The notes beneath the pieces are model-generated. The model was not told where the DNA came from and did not search any database. It saw nothing but the letters and a program-made list of their open reading frames with translations. A DNA stretch of 64,000 bases from Hyposmocoma kahamanoa (lineage: Eukaryota > Arthropoda > Insecta > Lepidoptera > Cosmopterigidae): positions 5,995,039 through 6,059,038 of the forward strand of contig NW_020654422.1 in the NCBI RefSeq assembly GCF_003589595.1. The letters are read 5' to 3'. Position 1 is the first letter of the stretch, and each line of letters begins with the position of its first letter. The position numbers and the translations under genes are program-made. Shown one piece after another: positions 11,476 to 23,715 of this stretch.

Positions 11476-11690
11476 ACTGCCTCTGTGGCCGAACGGTTAC
11501 CATGCCGGACTGCCACGCAGAGGTCCCAGGTTCGATTCCCGGGCCGGGCGAAACATTTGTATGACCTACATTTATTTCTCTCGTGAGTTTGGGTGTAATT
11601 TGTGTTTGTCTATGTGTGTGTCCATGGCACCCGCGACACAGGGTTTCCCTAGTGCGGGGCTATGTTGAGTGTGTGCGTTATTAATACATT
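11476..11690 (+). mobile_element. SINE-A, full-length
   Basis: The cleanest copy in the window. tRNA-like head with A-box-like GTGGCCGAACGGTTACC, loop region CTGCCAC and B box GGTTCGATTCCCGGG. The body runs to GCGGGGCTATGTTGAGTGTG with a TTA-rich tail. The head most resembles a tRNA-Gly(GCC) by its loop and T-arm; this is an inference. An 81-codon frame at 11341-11586 includes SINE sequence and is not a gene. Confidence 0.93.
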
Positions 11691-12254
11691 ATCTTTATTC
11701 AATATAGGTTGTATTAAAACCTTTTTTAGGTCGTGACATTGTGAGTTGTAATAGGATTCGTCAATTTTCTTTGTTGTTTTCGCAAATTTTCGCGAATTTC
11801 GTCGCTACCCGCGACTGTTATTAATTTATTTTAAAAATAGTTACACATTATTATCATATGATTCTAGTGTTAATCGATAGGTATGTAAATGCTTGTCATC
11901 ACATATGTTTTCTTCTTAATACAGTGAATATACAAAGTGGTTAGAAGTTAAAGCGTAAAATACTATGAAAATTGTTGTGACGTGTTCAAAGTACTCGGAA
12001 GTTCGACAATAAAGTTGTATAATTACAATCATAACTGTAGTCTAAACAAAAACTACTTAAGTGCTCTTATCGCCCATGTTATTCTTTTTACGGTAGCTTA
12101 ATAGGTTCTCGAGTTTCAAGTGTTTATATAATACGTGTCTTATCGCCGCCCGTAATGTAAACAATAAAAAAGTACCAACCACAGCCCACATAAATGTTCA
12201 AGACTGACAGATATCATGTGTCACGCGCGCCGACTATCAAAATGTAATAATCTC
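11691..12254. other. No gene recognised
   Basis: AT-rich, non-coding by inspection on both strands. Confidence 0.35.
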
Positions 12255-12708
12255 AGTACAGAGTACTAAAAAAACCGGCCTCAAAAGTACGTGGAATTAC
12301 GTCTACTTGCTAAGTTTTATTGATATATCCTTAAATTCGCCACTATACAGGACTTGACACTGGAGATAATAAAAATCGGTTTCTACTACTCAAAGTATAT
12401 TGAGAGAAAAACGCCTTGAATTTTAGAAATAGCAAAATCAACCATTAAAGTAATTGCTCCTAAATTAAAGTTAGGCGCTATTTATAAAAATGAATCTTCA
12501 TACGTGAACAGCCACCCTTCGAGGTGGATGATTTTCTTCAAAATGAAATGGGGCCACTATGGAAATACCCCCTTTCCAACAAAAAAAGAATCATGAAAAT
12601 CGGTTCACTAAAAGACCGGAGTTATCGCGTAACATACATATAAACAAAAAAAATGAACATACAGTCGAATTGAGAACCGCCTCCTTTTTTGAAGTCGGTT
12701 AAAAATGA
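12255..12708 (-). repeat. Family G repeat, long copy
   Basis: Inverted relative to the copy at 185-448. Ends: GTACTAAAAAAACCGGCCTC on the left and TTTTTTGAAGTCGGTTAAAA on the right. The internal block GGTGGATGATTTTCTTCAAA corresponds to the CCACCTCTAA / TTTGAAGAAAAT part of the other copies. Confidence 0.75.
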
Positions 12709-13771
12709 TCCCTATGTGTTTTAGCATTCACATGCGTGATGCATGAAAGTACTATGCAACGTGCACAGTTGGTCCCACAAGTGGCTGAGTCTGCCCTGCC
12801 CTTTTTATGAAATCAATATTCCTTTCAATAAATTTCAACATTAAACATATGTCACGTTGCATTACGATTATGTGTTCGTTAATTGTACTGTAAAATAGGA
12901 ACATATTAAATAATAGCATAGATTTAAATTACATAGTTCAGAAAAAATTTACAAAGTTAAATATCATATATTTTATAGGTACCTAATACTTACAAGAGCT
13001 TCAGAAAATATCCGTGAAATTATTATCATACCATCGAGATCACAATTGGATACCTGTACCATAGTAAAATAAGACCAAGTATGGTAACTCCACACCAAAG
13101 TAGCGCCACGGCGTGTATGTACATACATACAACCGTGCACGGACGCACTTATGCAACGCGGATGCATCGAGAGATTATGCGAGTGTACAACTGTTTAAGG
13201 TATAAGCTAATTATGAAATTGAAAGAAACTTATATATAAATCATATTACTTAATTCATTATTACATTAATTTAATTTCATTAATATTTATTCATTTACCT
13301 TATAGTCAAAAAAATCCTTTAAACTGTAAAAACATTTTCTAATTAGCAACATCTTCAAAGTTTTGTCAAAAGTCGTACTGTCTAACATTTAGTTATTTGG
13401 TAAGTAATTATTAATTACACACACGAATGGCTGTAGAGTAAAAATTCGGAAGCAAATGTCTGGCGTAGTTATTGGTTGCAGTAAGTTATGCCGCGATCGG
13501 AGATTATAGTATTTTACTGTCAATTTTTGAGTGAAATAGCTTTTATTACTGCCTACAAACAAACATAAATTTAAAAAAAAACTTGTAAACGTTTAAATGT
13601 TATTATGTCTAAACAAAGTTCTGACTGACGTCATAAAGGTTTTGTTATATGTGTGTTATGCGAATACTTTTGAAGGACAAATGTAGACTTGACGTTCACA
13701 GTTACCCCAAAGGATGATTCCATAATTGAGTATACAGTGCCGTAATACGCTGTGCATCAAAAATTTGTTTA
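12709..13771. other. No gene recognised
   Basis: Holds a small 64-codon minus frame (12973-13167) over a GTATGTACATACATAC palindrome. Nothing identifiable. Confidence 0.35.
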
Positions 13772-14023
13772 GGGAAGTACTGCCACTTTGCCTATTTTTG
13801 CTGCCGAGCGGTAAATGTGAGCATTATTGCGTTTCGGTTTAGAAGGGTAAGGGTGCTGGTACATTACAGGGCACATGGGACTTGTCAAGTCTCAGGATGA
13901 CGGTAGCAGTTCCCCTAAGATCTTTGCAATTTAAAGCTCTGAGTGAATTGCAACTGTTATGGATAGGCGTGTCGCTTACCACCAGGCGCATGACTTGTTC
14001 GTTCCGTCACTTGGTATTATAAA
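13772..14023 (+). repeat. Family S2 repeat, 5'-truncated
   Basis: From GGGAAGTACTGCCACTTTGC to TTGGTATTATAAAAAATAAA, with all internal S2 blocks in order. Confidence 0.85.
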
Positions 14024-15100
14024 AAATAAAATCCGAGTGAACAAAAAAGTACCTACCCGCTTACTTAATCACTCTAAAGGAAGTTTTCGGTGTAACCATA
14101 TTTACAAGGCGGGATTTTCGATGGCTTTCTAGAATATCGGCGTATCTCAAAACGAACTAATTAATCAGGAAGATGGATTAAAAGCAATTGCAGGATCTCT
14201 ATAATGTAAAGATGATCAATCGTATACAGGTCTATATTGTCACTTGATTATTTTAAACAATAAACAGCTCGGTGTTATTTTCACAATAACATTTAGCTTA
14301 CTCTGAGTGCAGCTATGGGATAACACAAAATATGATCTATTTTAGTTTAGGCCATTATTCTTGAAAAGCAGCGATTTTGACCTAATAATACTTTTACAAA
14401 TAGACTTCTCATTTATATCGCATATTTTAACAATATTGTTATAATTAAAGGGAATTAAACAGACCCAAAACTAGGCGCTAATTTTGTGAACTAGTCGCGT
14501 TTTCACGCTAAATACACCATCCCTTAACTAAGTAGATTATTCTAAGGAATTCTTATGAATACTTCTTAAGAAATAATTCTTAAGCCTGAGTTCCCCGGAA
14601 TTACAATTACTATTATTATTTGCAAAGAGCAACTTAGTTTCTTACTTATTCCTTTCAGGGGAATCTACGTTACGAATGAGAAGTAAAATTTGTCTATTTG
14701 ACGTGTATTTTTTTAACTTCCGAAATAAAAATGCTTTGAAATTTTAATTTAGACTTTAAATTGTTAAACCTGTACATTTTTAAGCCCATTGCTGAATTTT
14801 AGAAATACGTCATTTATGGATAAAAAGTAATATCGGGACTACAATATGGAACACAGAGCTTACAAAATGAGTTTCCTGTTTACTGAAGTCTCATTGTTTA
14901 TTTGCTGTATATTTGCAAAGACTTAAATTCCTTGTTCCAAAATCGGAATTAAGCACTTTAATATAAAAACACAATTAGGTTAATCGCGGCGTTGCCGATG
15001 GTATGGCTCAGACTGTATTTAAACCGCCATCATTAGGCCTTAGCGAAAACTCGCCACTCTACTCTCCTAACTTTATTCGTTGTTTTAAGCAGTGGAAGGT
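14024..15100. other. No gene recognised
   Basis: AT-rich sequence. A 106-codon plus frame that begins at 15003 extends over the antisense of the LINE fragment below and is not treated as a gene. Confidence 0.35.
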
Positions 15101-15109
15101 TGTAAATAT

Positions 15110-15310
15110 GGCATACCCATTGCTGAGTGTAGGCATCATCATTTACACGCCATTTTCTCGGATCTTCGGCTTTTTGCACCCAGGTTTTTCTGACTACTTT
15201 GACTACATCGTCCGTCCACCTATCCTTCTGGTGGCTGACGCTTCTGGTACCTATACTGGGTCTTCATTTCAGGCCTGTCCTGCTCCACCGGACATCGGTA
15301 CTGCGGCTTA
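15110..15310 (-). pseudogene. LINE RT C-terminus (RTE-like), fragment
   Basis: The minus-strand translation around 15155-15215 reads RWTDDVVKVVRKTWVQKAED. This resembles the conserved RW-DD-VK segment near the C-terminus of RTE-like and related LINE polyproteins. The rest is degraded, with stops in flanking frames. Confidence 0.65.
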
Positions 15311-15497
15311 TGTGACATGGTAACAGTCATTTTCTTTACGCAATGAATACGAATGAATACGAGTATATACCAATAATGGCCAAAAATCCTTGTGCACATA
15401 GTGCTAATGACAACGTCAAACATAAATTGCATTAAAATATTTTCAAACTAAGTGAACTGCACTTTTAATTTAATTTGGTAGAGGAGTAATTTAATTT

Positions 15498-15803
15498 AGT
15501 AGCAGTAGAGCTCCCAGAGACAGAGTTCGTCCAGGGAAGTACTGCCACCTTACCTATTTCTGCCGCCAAGCAGTAATGTTAGAATGACTGTGTTCCGGTT
15601 TTGAAGGGTAAGGGTGCTGGTGAAATTACCGGCAAATGGGACTTGTCAACTTATGTCTCAGGGTGACGGGATCAGTAGCAGTGCCCCTCAGATTTTTGTG
15701 ATTTAAAGCTCTGAGTAGCATTGCTGGACTGGTATGGACAGGTGTGTAGCTTACCATCAGGCGCACGAATTGTTCGTTCCGTCATTTGACATTATAAAAA
15801 AGG
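15498..15803 (+). repeat. Family S2 repeat, full-length
   Basis: Begins TAGTAGCAGTAGAGCTCCCA and ends GACATTATAAAAAAGG. It shows the common 5' boundary of the family. Confidence 0.88.
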
Positions 15804-16421
15804 AAGGTCGGTCACGCTTCAAATTTAGGTGGGAGTAATAACTGCGTGGCGCATCTAACGGACACAGTAATCGTCGTTAGGGTGTTGTTTATATTAACCA
15901 AAGTTCTGAGAAGTGTACATAAATCTATCTATCTTTGTGTATGTAGAGCGCCGTATTGGTTCCGATAAATTAACGTCAAATATAATTCGTCATTACACAG
16001 ATATGAGTTATGAGTTAGAGACAACGTTCTAGAAAGCCCAAATCAGTCGATCGTCTTTTTTTTAATTCGATTTGTAATACATACGGCCTGGCACTGAACT
16101 TAGTTTGTTAGTTGTTTATGGCTAAACCAAATATATTTTTTAATCTATGGTTTTATCCCTCTGTGGTCTATTGTTTTCCTCGGAAGCGTTAAGTGTAAAC
16201 AAATTTTGTTATTGAAGGAAAATTATGAAAGTTTGTATCAGTAAAATTGTGTTTGTATCAAGATCAGATCTACTACAGTCCATTATTAGAAGAATCTAAC
16301 ATTACCCAATAATATGATTCATTTCGGTTATCTAGTAGTTGCTGTTCTTTTGTGGCACTGAAACTAAGACATTTTGTAGCATTATTTCTACAGCCCAAAA
16401 AAAAGAATTTGTTAGAGCATT

Positions 16422-16624
16422 AGCGCATTACGTGCGATTCGTATCGGTTCCGAATTCGAGAAATGATAGTCCGAAATGTCACAGGGATCATTTTATCTCT
16501 AGATGTGCAAGCGATATTCGTATTTTCTCGGACTTGCACAAGCGACATCCGAAGTGGGTCCGAGTATTCTAGATTTGTATAGTCTCGGATTAGGAACGAA
16601 CACGAATCGGATGTAGTGCGCAAT
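16422..16624 (-). repeat. MITE family M2, uninterrupted copy
   Basis: Imperfect inverted ends: GCGCATTACGTGCGATTCGT on the left and, complemented from the right, GCGCACTACATCCGATTCGT. Repeated CTCGGA and AATCGG words fill the interior. It is the same element as 19662-20089 in the opposite orientation, but without the M1 insertion. Short open frames here are by-products of the repeat. Confidence 0.82.
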
Positions 16625-17169
16625 CGCCCTTAGTGACGTTGTTTCTAACGTCAATCGGAAATAAAAATTTCGACTCACCACCTTCCAAAAGAAAGGATCT
16701 TGTATACCTAATAGTGCTTTTGAGGCTTTCTAGATAAACGTAATTGATATTTAAGCTTCAATTAAACGTGTTATACAAATTAACTGGATTCAAATTGATA
16801 ACGGAAACTCAAAATCCACAAAGTTGTTTCCTGTAGCGGACAAATACTGGACCCCACATTATCAGTTATTTTCGGAGATCAAATTAACCAGACGCCCATA
16901 AAATTGCGTCACTCTCTAACGTGGGCGCCTGTTACACAAAAAAATAGTATAGTAAGTATGTAGTAAACTGTGTACTTTGAAGAACGGCCGAGCTTACAGC
17001 CACTGTGGTGACCAAAAGGATATTAAAAATTGTATGAACAAAGTAAAGCAGCTTTACACGTAGCAGCATAGCACTTATAATGCATTGTACTTATAATTGG
17101 TAACTGAATACCATTGTAAATACATAAGTACTCCTGAGTATATGTAGAATCAGCAGAGATCCTTGTGAA

Positions 17170-17388
17170 TGAGTTCGTCCAGAAAAATACTACCACCTTA
17201 CCTACACGCATTATCTAGTCATATGGGACTTATCAACTTATGTCTATGGGTGACGGGCGCAGAGATAATGCCTTTCAAATATTTGCGATCTAAAGCTCTG
17301 AGTGACACTGCAGTTGCTATAGACAGGCATGTCGTTTACAACCAGGCGCACGACTTGTTCGTCCCGTCACTTGGAATAAAAAAAATAT
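17170..17388 (+). repeat. Family S2 repeat, internally deleted
   Basis: TTCGTCCAGAAAAATACTAC, then a jump from the ACCTTACCTA block to CATATGGGACTTATCAACTT (about 80 bp of consensus lost), then the normal 3' half to CACTTGGAATAAAAAAAA. Confidence 0.82.
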
Positions 17389-17429
17389 TCCTAAAAAAAC
17401 CACATAGAAAAATTCGTGAGGTCCGTTGG

Positions 17430-17578
17430 TTCGTTCCGTGGCTTAGTTGGTCTAGCGTCTGGCACGGTATGCAAGAAGACGTCGGTTCGAATCCGACCGG
17501 ATCGAAGGAATTTTTTCTGAGTGTTCGATCTTTGTATTAATAATTATAACAAACTAGTGGAGTAATTTCACAAAAAAT
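17430..17578 (+). mobile_element. SINE-B (tRNA-headed)
   Basis: A-box-like TGGCTTAGTTGG, B box GGTTCGAATCC, then GATCGAAGGAATTTTTTCTG and a body TTCGATCTTTGTATTAATAA. The body recurs at 54908-54992 and in a fold-back at 61143-61305. Confidence 0.82.
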
Positions 17579-18687
17579 AATTGAATATCAATTCAATAAA
17601 AATTTAATTAATATTCCTAAAGCTTTTAAAAACGAAGCAGCATCAGAATCATTACATAGTTTACTCATTCATGTACATTACACGTGTATTCACTTAAATT
17701 GGGGTTTGATAACACATCCAGGCATAAACAAATCAGAACATATTCACATTTAACCTATTCTAAATCTAAATTTATCAATAATGTATTAGCCAATGTTTCT
17801 GGGCACTATAAATAATTTAACAATGTTTTCATTAATGGACGTCAATGCATTTGTAACTGCTCTATGGAGTTGATATTTTGTGAGTAAAATTTTTGCTGTG
17901 ACAATATGTAGCAAATGATACATTTTTTTTATCAAAGCAACGTCGGAAAACTTCAACATATTGAGATAGACGTGGAAAGATGGATATATTACGCACAGGT
18001 GCTTCATCAAATTCCACTTACCTGAAATATTCTATGTAATGCATTAAGCCAAAAATATTATTCCATTGATATTTTAACTTGTGGAATAGTGTTTGCTGAT
18101 AAGTAAACTGAGATTAGTTTGTTTTTGAAATAATTTTCGGGAGGGTAATTTCGTTGTAAAGTGATTTATTATTTATATTAATTAATTTCTTAATGTACCT
18201 AAGTTCTAGCGTTCACACGGACGAAAGTGTGAGTACAGATAGTTGTATAAATCTTTTGAGATGGAGAAAAATGCGATTTCTAAGTTGTATAATAGCAAAT
18301 TAATCTCTCTAATCATTTTCACCGTACTGGTGTTTTTGTCTAATTCTTTAGTAGAATACGTAATCCAAATTTGGAACGCACTCCTGCTCCTTGTATGCTT
18401 AGACTAAATTATCTTTCAAGAACATGTTGCGCAAGCATATTTTTATTAAGTATTTTTATGTTATAATATTTTTTTTATAGCATGCATATTAACTACCTAC
18501 TCAAGTTTGGATTATTCATTGTTGTTAGTTTTGTTTTAAATCATGCACAACATATTTTTTTTTCCGTTTCACCCAAACTGGTAGAGAATGCCTTATGACA
18601 TTAAATTCGCCATTCGTACTTTATTGTATTGTGCAAAAGCGCTTAAACAAATAAATAAATTTCTCAACATAATTTGTATCGCCAACT
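17579..18687. other. No gene recognised
   Basis: AT-rich. A 74-codon minus frame at 17786-18010 shows no domain. Confidence 0.35.
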
Positions 18688-18691
18688 TTAA

Positions 18692-18856
18692 ATGGCTGCT
18701 ACCGACGTCCGCGTTAGGTTTCACCTCCTGCGCCGTCTTAGGAATCGTCCACCCAGGGAAATCCTCGGCGACTTTGACGACCCCATGCATGACAAGCCAC
18801 ATTTACGCTCCACGCCAAATTATCGTCTTACGTCGACGGAAAGCCGTCCTATTTAG
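18692..18856 (+). CDS. Unrecognised 54-residue ORF in a GC-rich patch
   Basis: ATG at 18692, stop TAG at 18854. The predicted peptide is rich in Arg and Pro (FHLLRRLRNRPPREILGDFD and MHDKPHLRSTPNYRL) and has no signal peptide or membrane segment. The surrounding 18690-18960 is GC-rich against an AT-rich background, which suggests an exon relic or a transposon fragment. Frames on the other strand (18593-18802) are equally open, so the coding strand is uncertain. I do not recognise it. Confidence 0.2.
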   Translation: MAATDVRVRFHLLRRLRNRPPREILGDFDDPMHDKPHLRSTPNYRLTSTESRPI

Positions 18857-19661
18857 TGTACACTCGCGCCGATTCGTGCCACCGAATAGCATTTCTGGCA
18901 GAAGGGTCCAGTAGCGTCCTAAGCTGAAGTTCATGCCCAGGTGCCTTCAGATCGCCTTTTGGTTTGGTGACTCAGTTAAGACCATCAAAGACCAACTGAT
19001 ACCAGTTGATGCTCTGAAGAAAAAAATATATTGTATAGTAGGCATTTGAAGGTCACTTATTTATGGGAACTGGCACTCGGAACCTATTTAACTGAATTCG
19101 TTCTTTTACTGTTGTAAATTATAACTGTGTCTGCTGCTTTCATCCTACTGCAACCGAAACTGAAAAGTGGATTTTAAATTGGAATGACACAATCCGTCAT
19201 CGAAGCTCCCAACACAATTACAAAACTTGATTAAACATGTAATTCGTACCCTTGGTATAAATAAAGCCACATGTGATCACATGACACGTGAAATAGTATA
19301 TTTTTTATCCAGGGACTAAAACGAGCCAATATATACCCGAGGTGGTTAACCACCCGAGCTTTAGCGAGGATGTCTATTACTCCGAGGGCTTATGTTAGAT
19401 TTTAGTGTTGAGGTGAAAATTTTACTTTTCACTTCGATTGCGAAAAAAACAAATATTTATTTCAATCGTTTAAATCTTTACGACAAAATCACGAAATTCT
19501 GAAATTTTCGCGATATTTTTTTCCAACGAGACACAGATACAACAAACGCAACAAAACGCCACCATTAGCGGTCTTTGGCAATCATGAGCATCTTTCGAAC
19601 GATTTAAGTGCAACATCGCGTCACTAAAATAATCCATATTATTATACAAACGCACTAAACG

Positions 19662-20089
19662 TGATTGCGCACTACATCCGATTCGTGTTTGTTCCGAATC
19701 CGAGACTATACAAATCTAGAAAACTCGGATCCACTTCGGGTGTCGCTTGTGTACTAAGACCGATTCGAATCCGAGAAAATACGAATATCGCTTGTACACC
19801 TGGAGATAAAATGACATTTCGGACACCTGTGACATTTCGTAGCGTTATTTCTCGGATTTGGAACTGGGGGTCTACTCTCGATCTCCGTCCGACATCCGTC
19901 CGAAACAATTACTGCCAAATAAGCAATACTTGACCAAATGAAAAGACGCGTGATGCGAATGAAGCTTCATACTTGATACTTGTCTTTTAATTTTGTCGAA
20001 TATTACTTATTTGACAGTAATTGTTTCGGACGGATGTCGGACGGAGATCGAGAGTAGACCCCCTGATACGAATCGAACGTAATACGCAA
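19662..20089 (+). repeat. MITE family M2, split by an M1 insertion
   Basis: Left end TTGCGCACTACATCCGATTC at about 19663. Right end near 20089, where the complement reads TGCGTATTACGTTCGATTCG. It aligns in reverse with 16422-16624 over its full length except for the extra 198 bp at 19866-20063. Confidence 0.85.
19866..20063. repeat. MITE family M1 with ~60-bp inverted repeats, nested in M2
   Basis: Begins GGGGGTCTACTCTCGATCTC and ends with its complement GAGATCGAGAGTAGACCCCC. The arms continue inward through CCGACATCCGTCCGAAACAA to about 60 bp with very few mismatches. It is too short to code for a transposase. A second copy is at 39189-39380. No clear target-site duplication was found. Confidence 0.92.
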
Positions 20090-20489
20090 ACATTCTTACG
20101 CGAGAAAATAATATGGCGCCACCGTCTATGCAGTAAAGGTATGGAAGTAAAACCGAGCATAGTTTTAAGGGAGCATTGAGTAGAGTTCTAGAATACGACC
20201 CTAAGAACGTAACATTTTCGTAATGAAAACACACAAGCACTTTTTTATTGAATTTTCGCAGCGCAGCAATGTCTTTGGAACTGTAGACTTAGTTACATTG
20301 ATGAGTTACTATAATGCTAAAATATAATTTACCTTCTTTTGTTTTTGTGATTATTTCTAAGTGTTGTTTTAGTAATTATATTGTTTTACTTATTAAACTT
20401 TTACCTTCTGGCAAAACCGGAGCAAGTACTGGTTGTTTGAGTTCGTCTAGGTCACTCGAAGTAAATTAAAAAGTGTTATTTTAACTCCT

Positions 20490-21080
20490 TAGCCGCTCAC
20501 GCGATACATGCACCCGTAGACGCATACCACACCTAGAGGTGCCGGTGATGATTTTATACCGATTTATCGGATATCGAAGTTATAACAGGTAAAAGAACTA
20601 ATATTAATTGCTATTTTGGTAATTACTCTAGCAAACCATAAAGTTTTTAATGCCTGGGTCTGTCATTAAAAAAAATAAACAACTTCAAAAATACGTCACG
20701 ACAATCGTGTGTGTTATTATTTGGGCTGGTGATTTCGGTGTTTATTTATTGAAAACATACCGTAAGTAGCGTTTTTTAAGTTTACCCTGAATATAAATGT
20801 TTATAACCGCTCACGCGATGCGCTCCTACTACCGCAAAATGGCGGCTATTTGATTTCGCAAATTAGAAAAGCATTCAGTTTAAATACAAGTTTTTATAAA
20901 CAAAAATTATTATTCTGCATTGCTAAATAAATACCCTCTGCACTACCAACAAAAACATCTCAAATAAAATGCGGTAATACACCGCAAATCCTGCACTTAA
21001 AAAGCACTAATGAAATTTTTGGTGTACTTGGATAAATATGATAATATTCCGTTTGAGTGGTTCTAACGTTTACCATGAAA
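20490..21080. repeat. M5 inverted-repeat element, internally rearranged copy
   Basis: Contains both halves of the element at 62331-62916, but one half is inverted. 20493-20812 matches the complement of the right half, and from 20813 the left half begins in direct orientation with the terminal motif ATAACCGCTCACGCGATGCG, ending at TTTACCATGAAA near 21080. An end-type motif therefore sits in the middle. Non-coding. Confidence 0.85.
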
Positions 21081-22570
21081 ATAAATTTTAATTACTTAAA
21101 AAAATATATATAATGTGAAATTTTTATTATGAAAACTAACGCGGTTATCACACATTATAGTATAAAAGTAACGGGACGTACTCGCGTAATATTTTAGGCG
21201 GAAGCGGTCCGACTAGTTTCAACCATATGCTACGCTATACATACTATAACGTGAAATGGTATAATTACCCTATTTAAGCACAAAAAAAGATCATGGACTT
21301 AGTGCGTTCGTAGAATCTTTAAACCTCTCTCATGAAAATTGCCATTTAGCATAAGTATGTGGCATTATTGCACCATGACATTTACAATAAATTGCTTTTG
21401 AGTTATATAACTCCCGAAAAATAGTTTTATTTTTTGTAAATTTAACAATAAAGCATACGAAAAAGGAATATCGCATAAAAATTCAGCGAAAAATTTGCAA
21501 TAAAGGAAGCTTAATTTTTAAGCGAGGTCTTCAAAACATTGGCGCGTTTCCACCATTTAATCTAATTCGTTTATGTCTGCCGTCTGTTTCTTTTATGTTA
21601 CCCAACCTCTTTTGGCACGGAGTATTTCAGTTCTTTTTAAATAATGTAAATATCCAAAATCGTATGATTTTTAAATGATTGCCAATATTATTTTATTGGT
21701 TTAGTTTTTATCTTCAGGATTTTAATTATAGATGTCTTGTATAATATAGCCAACATACATACAAAAATAAGAATCTGTATTTCATATACAAAAATAAAAA
21801 AATCAAATATAATCAATTTTTTTTTTATCCACAAATTGTTTTCCATAACTATAGGTAGTATTCAATATTATGAACATATTGACTAAACTAACGAACAACT
21901 CGCGTATTTACAAAACAAAAGCCTCCACTTCTACTACATAATACGGGCCTATTTCAAATGTCTTAATTTTGAAATGAAACTTAAAAAATTAAAAAAAATA
22001 TTTCAAGAGTTACCCATAAAAAAATTCCAGCGAGCGCCAGATAGATCCACAATTTTTCTTGCCAAACTATAGTATACAAGATTATGCACATATTGACTAA
22101 TGAACAACTCGCGTATTTACAAAACAAAAGCCTGCGCTGCTGCTATAGTGATTCGTTAGTTTACTTAATATGTCTGAGTCTCATTTTCTATTTAAAAAAA
22201 ATAATGAACGTTTGCGAAAATAAGATATTTTGTTTGTGTTTTTCACTTTAAGAACTTATTATACCTTTTGACGAAAAATAATTTTGCTATAATTACCGAG
22301 GTATAGCAAATCATGTTAATATAAAGTATCTTCATAATTTCAGGACTTGTTATCAGTAGCTTTATAAAAATATATTTGTAATGACTGTAACAGTTGTAAT
22401 AAAGAGATGATGACGTCACAATAACGTCCTTCAAAGCTAATTAAATTTAAGCCTGTATCGTATACAATAAGTGAGACAATGGTAATTTAAATTTAAAAAA
22501 TATATAACAGACTTGCCGGCAACCAGCTGCCGAAAGCGCAAGAAGGCTGATAGGTTGTCTTATAAGGTAA
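21081..22570. other. No gene recognised
   Basis: AT-rich. A phrase of about 45 bp with CATATTGACTAA and AACAACTCGCGTATTTACAA occurs twice (21872-21921 and 22087-22129), which indicates a local duplication about 210 bp apart. Confidence 0.45.
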
Positions 22571-22577
22571 AATACAC

Positions 22578-22620
22578 TGTGACGGTGTGACCTCCTTATA
22601 CCATCATCCCACTTTTTGAA
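22578..22620 (+). repeat. GACGGTGTGACCTCC repeat, second copy
   Basis: GACGGTGTGACCTCCTTATA with CCATCATCCCAC after it. It matches 10168-10210 with a few substitutions that spoil its internal inverted pair. Confidence 0.5.
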
Positions 22621-23465
22621 TCGCCTGGAAATATAATCAACTATTATATCAAAATTTTTAATTGTGAAGGACGTGACCATGTAATTTTTTTTCTTTTTTT
22701 CTCATTACCGTCCTCGTACCTCGTACCTCAGTACCGGGTAATTTTGTATAAAAAACCAACTGTAAAAATAATGAAACATGTTTAATATCTGTGTCGATTG
22801 CTAGTTCTGAGTTACAGTAATGCTAACGATACTATGAGAAAAAGTTAAAGTAAAAAAAAATCCCACACAAAATTCCCACAGCGCAATAAACTTAAAAGTG
22901 AAAAATTCTGTAATACAGGACATTATATCTGTAGGTGAGAGATAAAGAACTTTAAGTGCCAAATAGGAACTTCACAGAGTGTTTTAAAGGAACGAGGTTC
23001 ATAAAAAGGTATTTTAAATTAATCTTAAGGTCAAATAAAACATGTTAATAAACAACAAACGACGGACACGACGGGCACAAACAAAACAGATTTTAATGTT
23101 TTATCATGGCATCATTTTTAGCATTCTAAAAGCAATATTTGTAAATAAAGCAACATCTAAATTCCAAAGTGTGGACTTAAAAGTCCTTTACTTCACACGC
23201 ACAGAAATGTAACTTGAAATTTTTTCGTCTTCGATATGTAAATTAATATAAATTTAATCAATATGAAGTATTAGGAAAGATACAATTTGTCACCAAAGCC
23301 AAAACTGTGTTAATTTGGTTATTGATGGTTGAGTATGTTTCCAAAGGCGACATCATGTCGATTTTAAAGTATTCACTACATTCGTGGTACCGAGAATGCA
23401 ATGATAATACATATACCACAATCAGGACCTTTGAGCTAAAGATACATACTGCCCCCCTGGTCGTA

Positions 23466-23715
23466 AACAATGCATTTGTATTTTGATAGCTTTCGAGATA
23501 TTGATACCTAAAGTTTTTTTTTCTGACAAAAATGTCAATTACGCTGATTTTACTTAACAATAAAACTGAAACTAAATTAGATACAAAAAAGCCGATTGTA
23601 GCAAGTTATAGGTTGCCTTTCAGTGTTCCGAAATGTGTTAATAACTCAATTTCGCTAAAAATGCCGATTAGGTTGTTTATGACAAGGATGGCAGAATACA
23701 AATTAATGTACAGTG
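23466..23715 (+). repeat. Dispersed repeat, pair with 60085-60330
   Basis: Shared ordered blocks: TGCATTTGTATTTTG, CCTAAAGTT, AACAATAAAACTGAAACT, CTCAATTTCGCTAAAA and TGCCGATTAGGTTG. The open frame at 23532-23864 spans it but has no recognisable domain. Confidence 0.65.

Noticed and set aside
11341..11586. 81-codon ORF with an apparently protein-like C-terminus
   Set aside because: The C-terminal half is translated SINE-A sequence, and the same peptide appears wherever that SINE is read in this frame.
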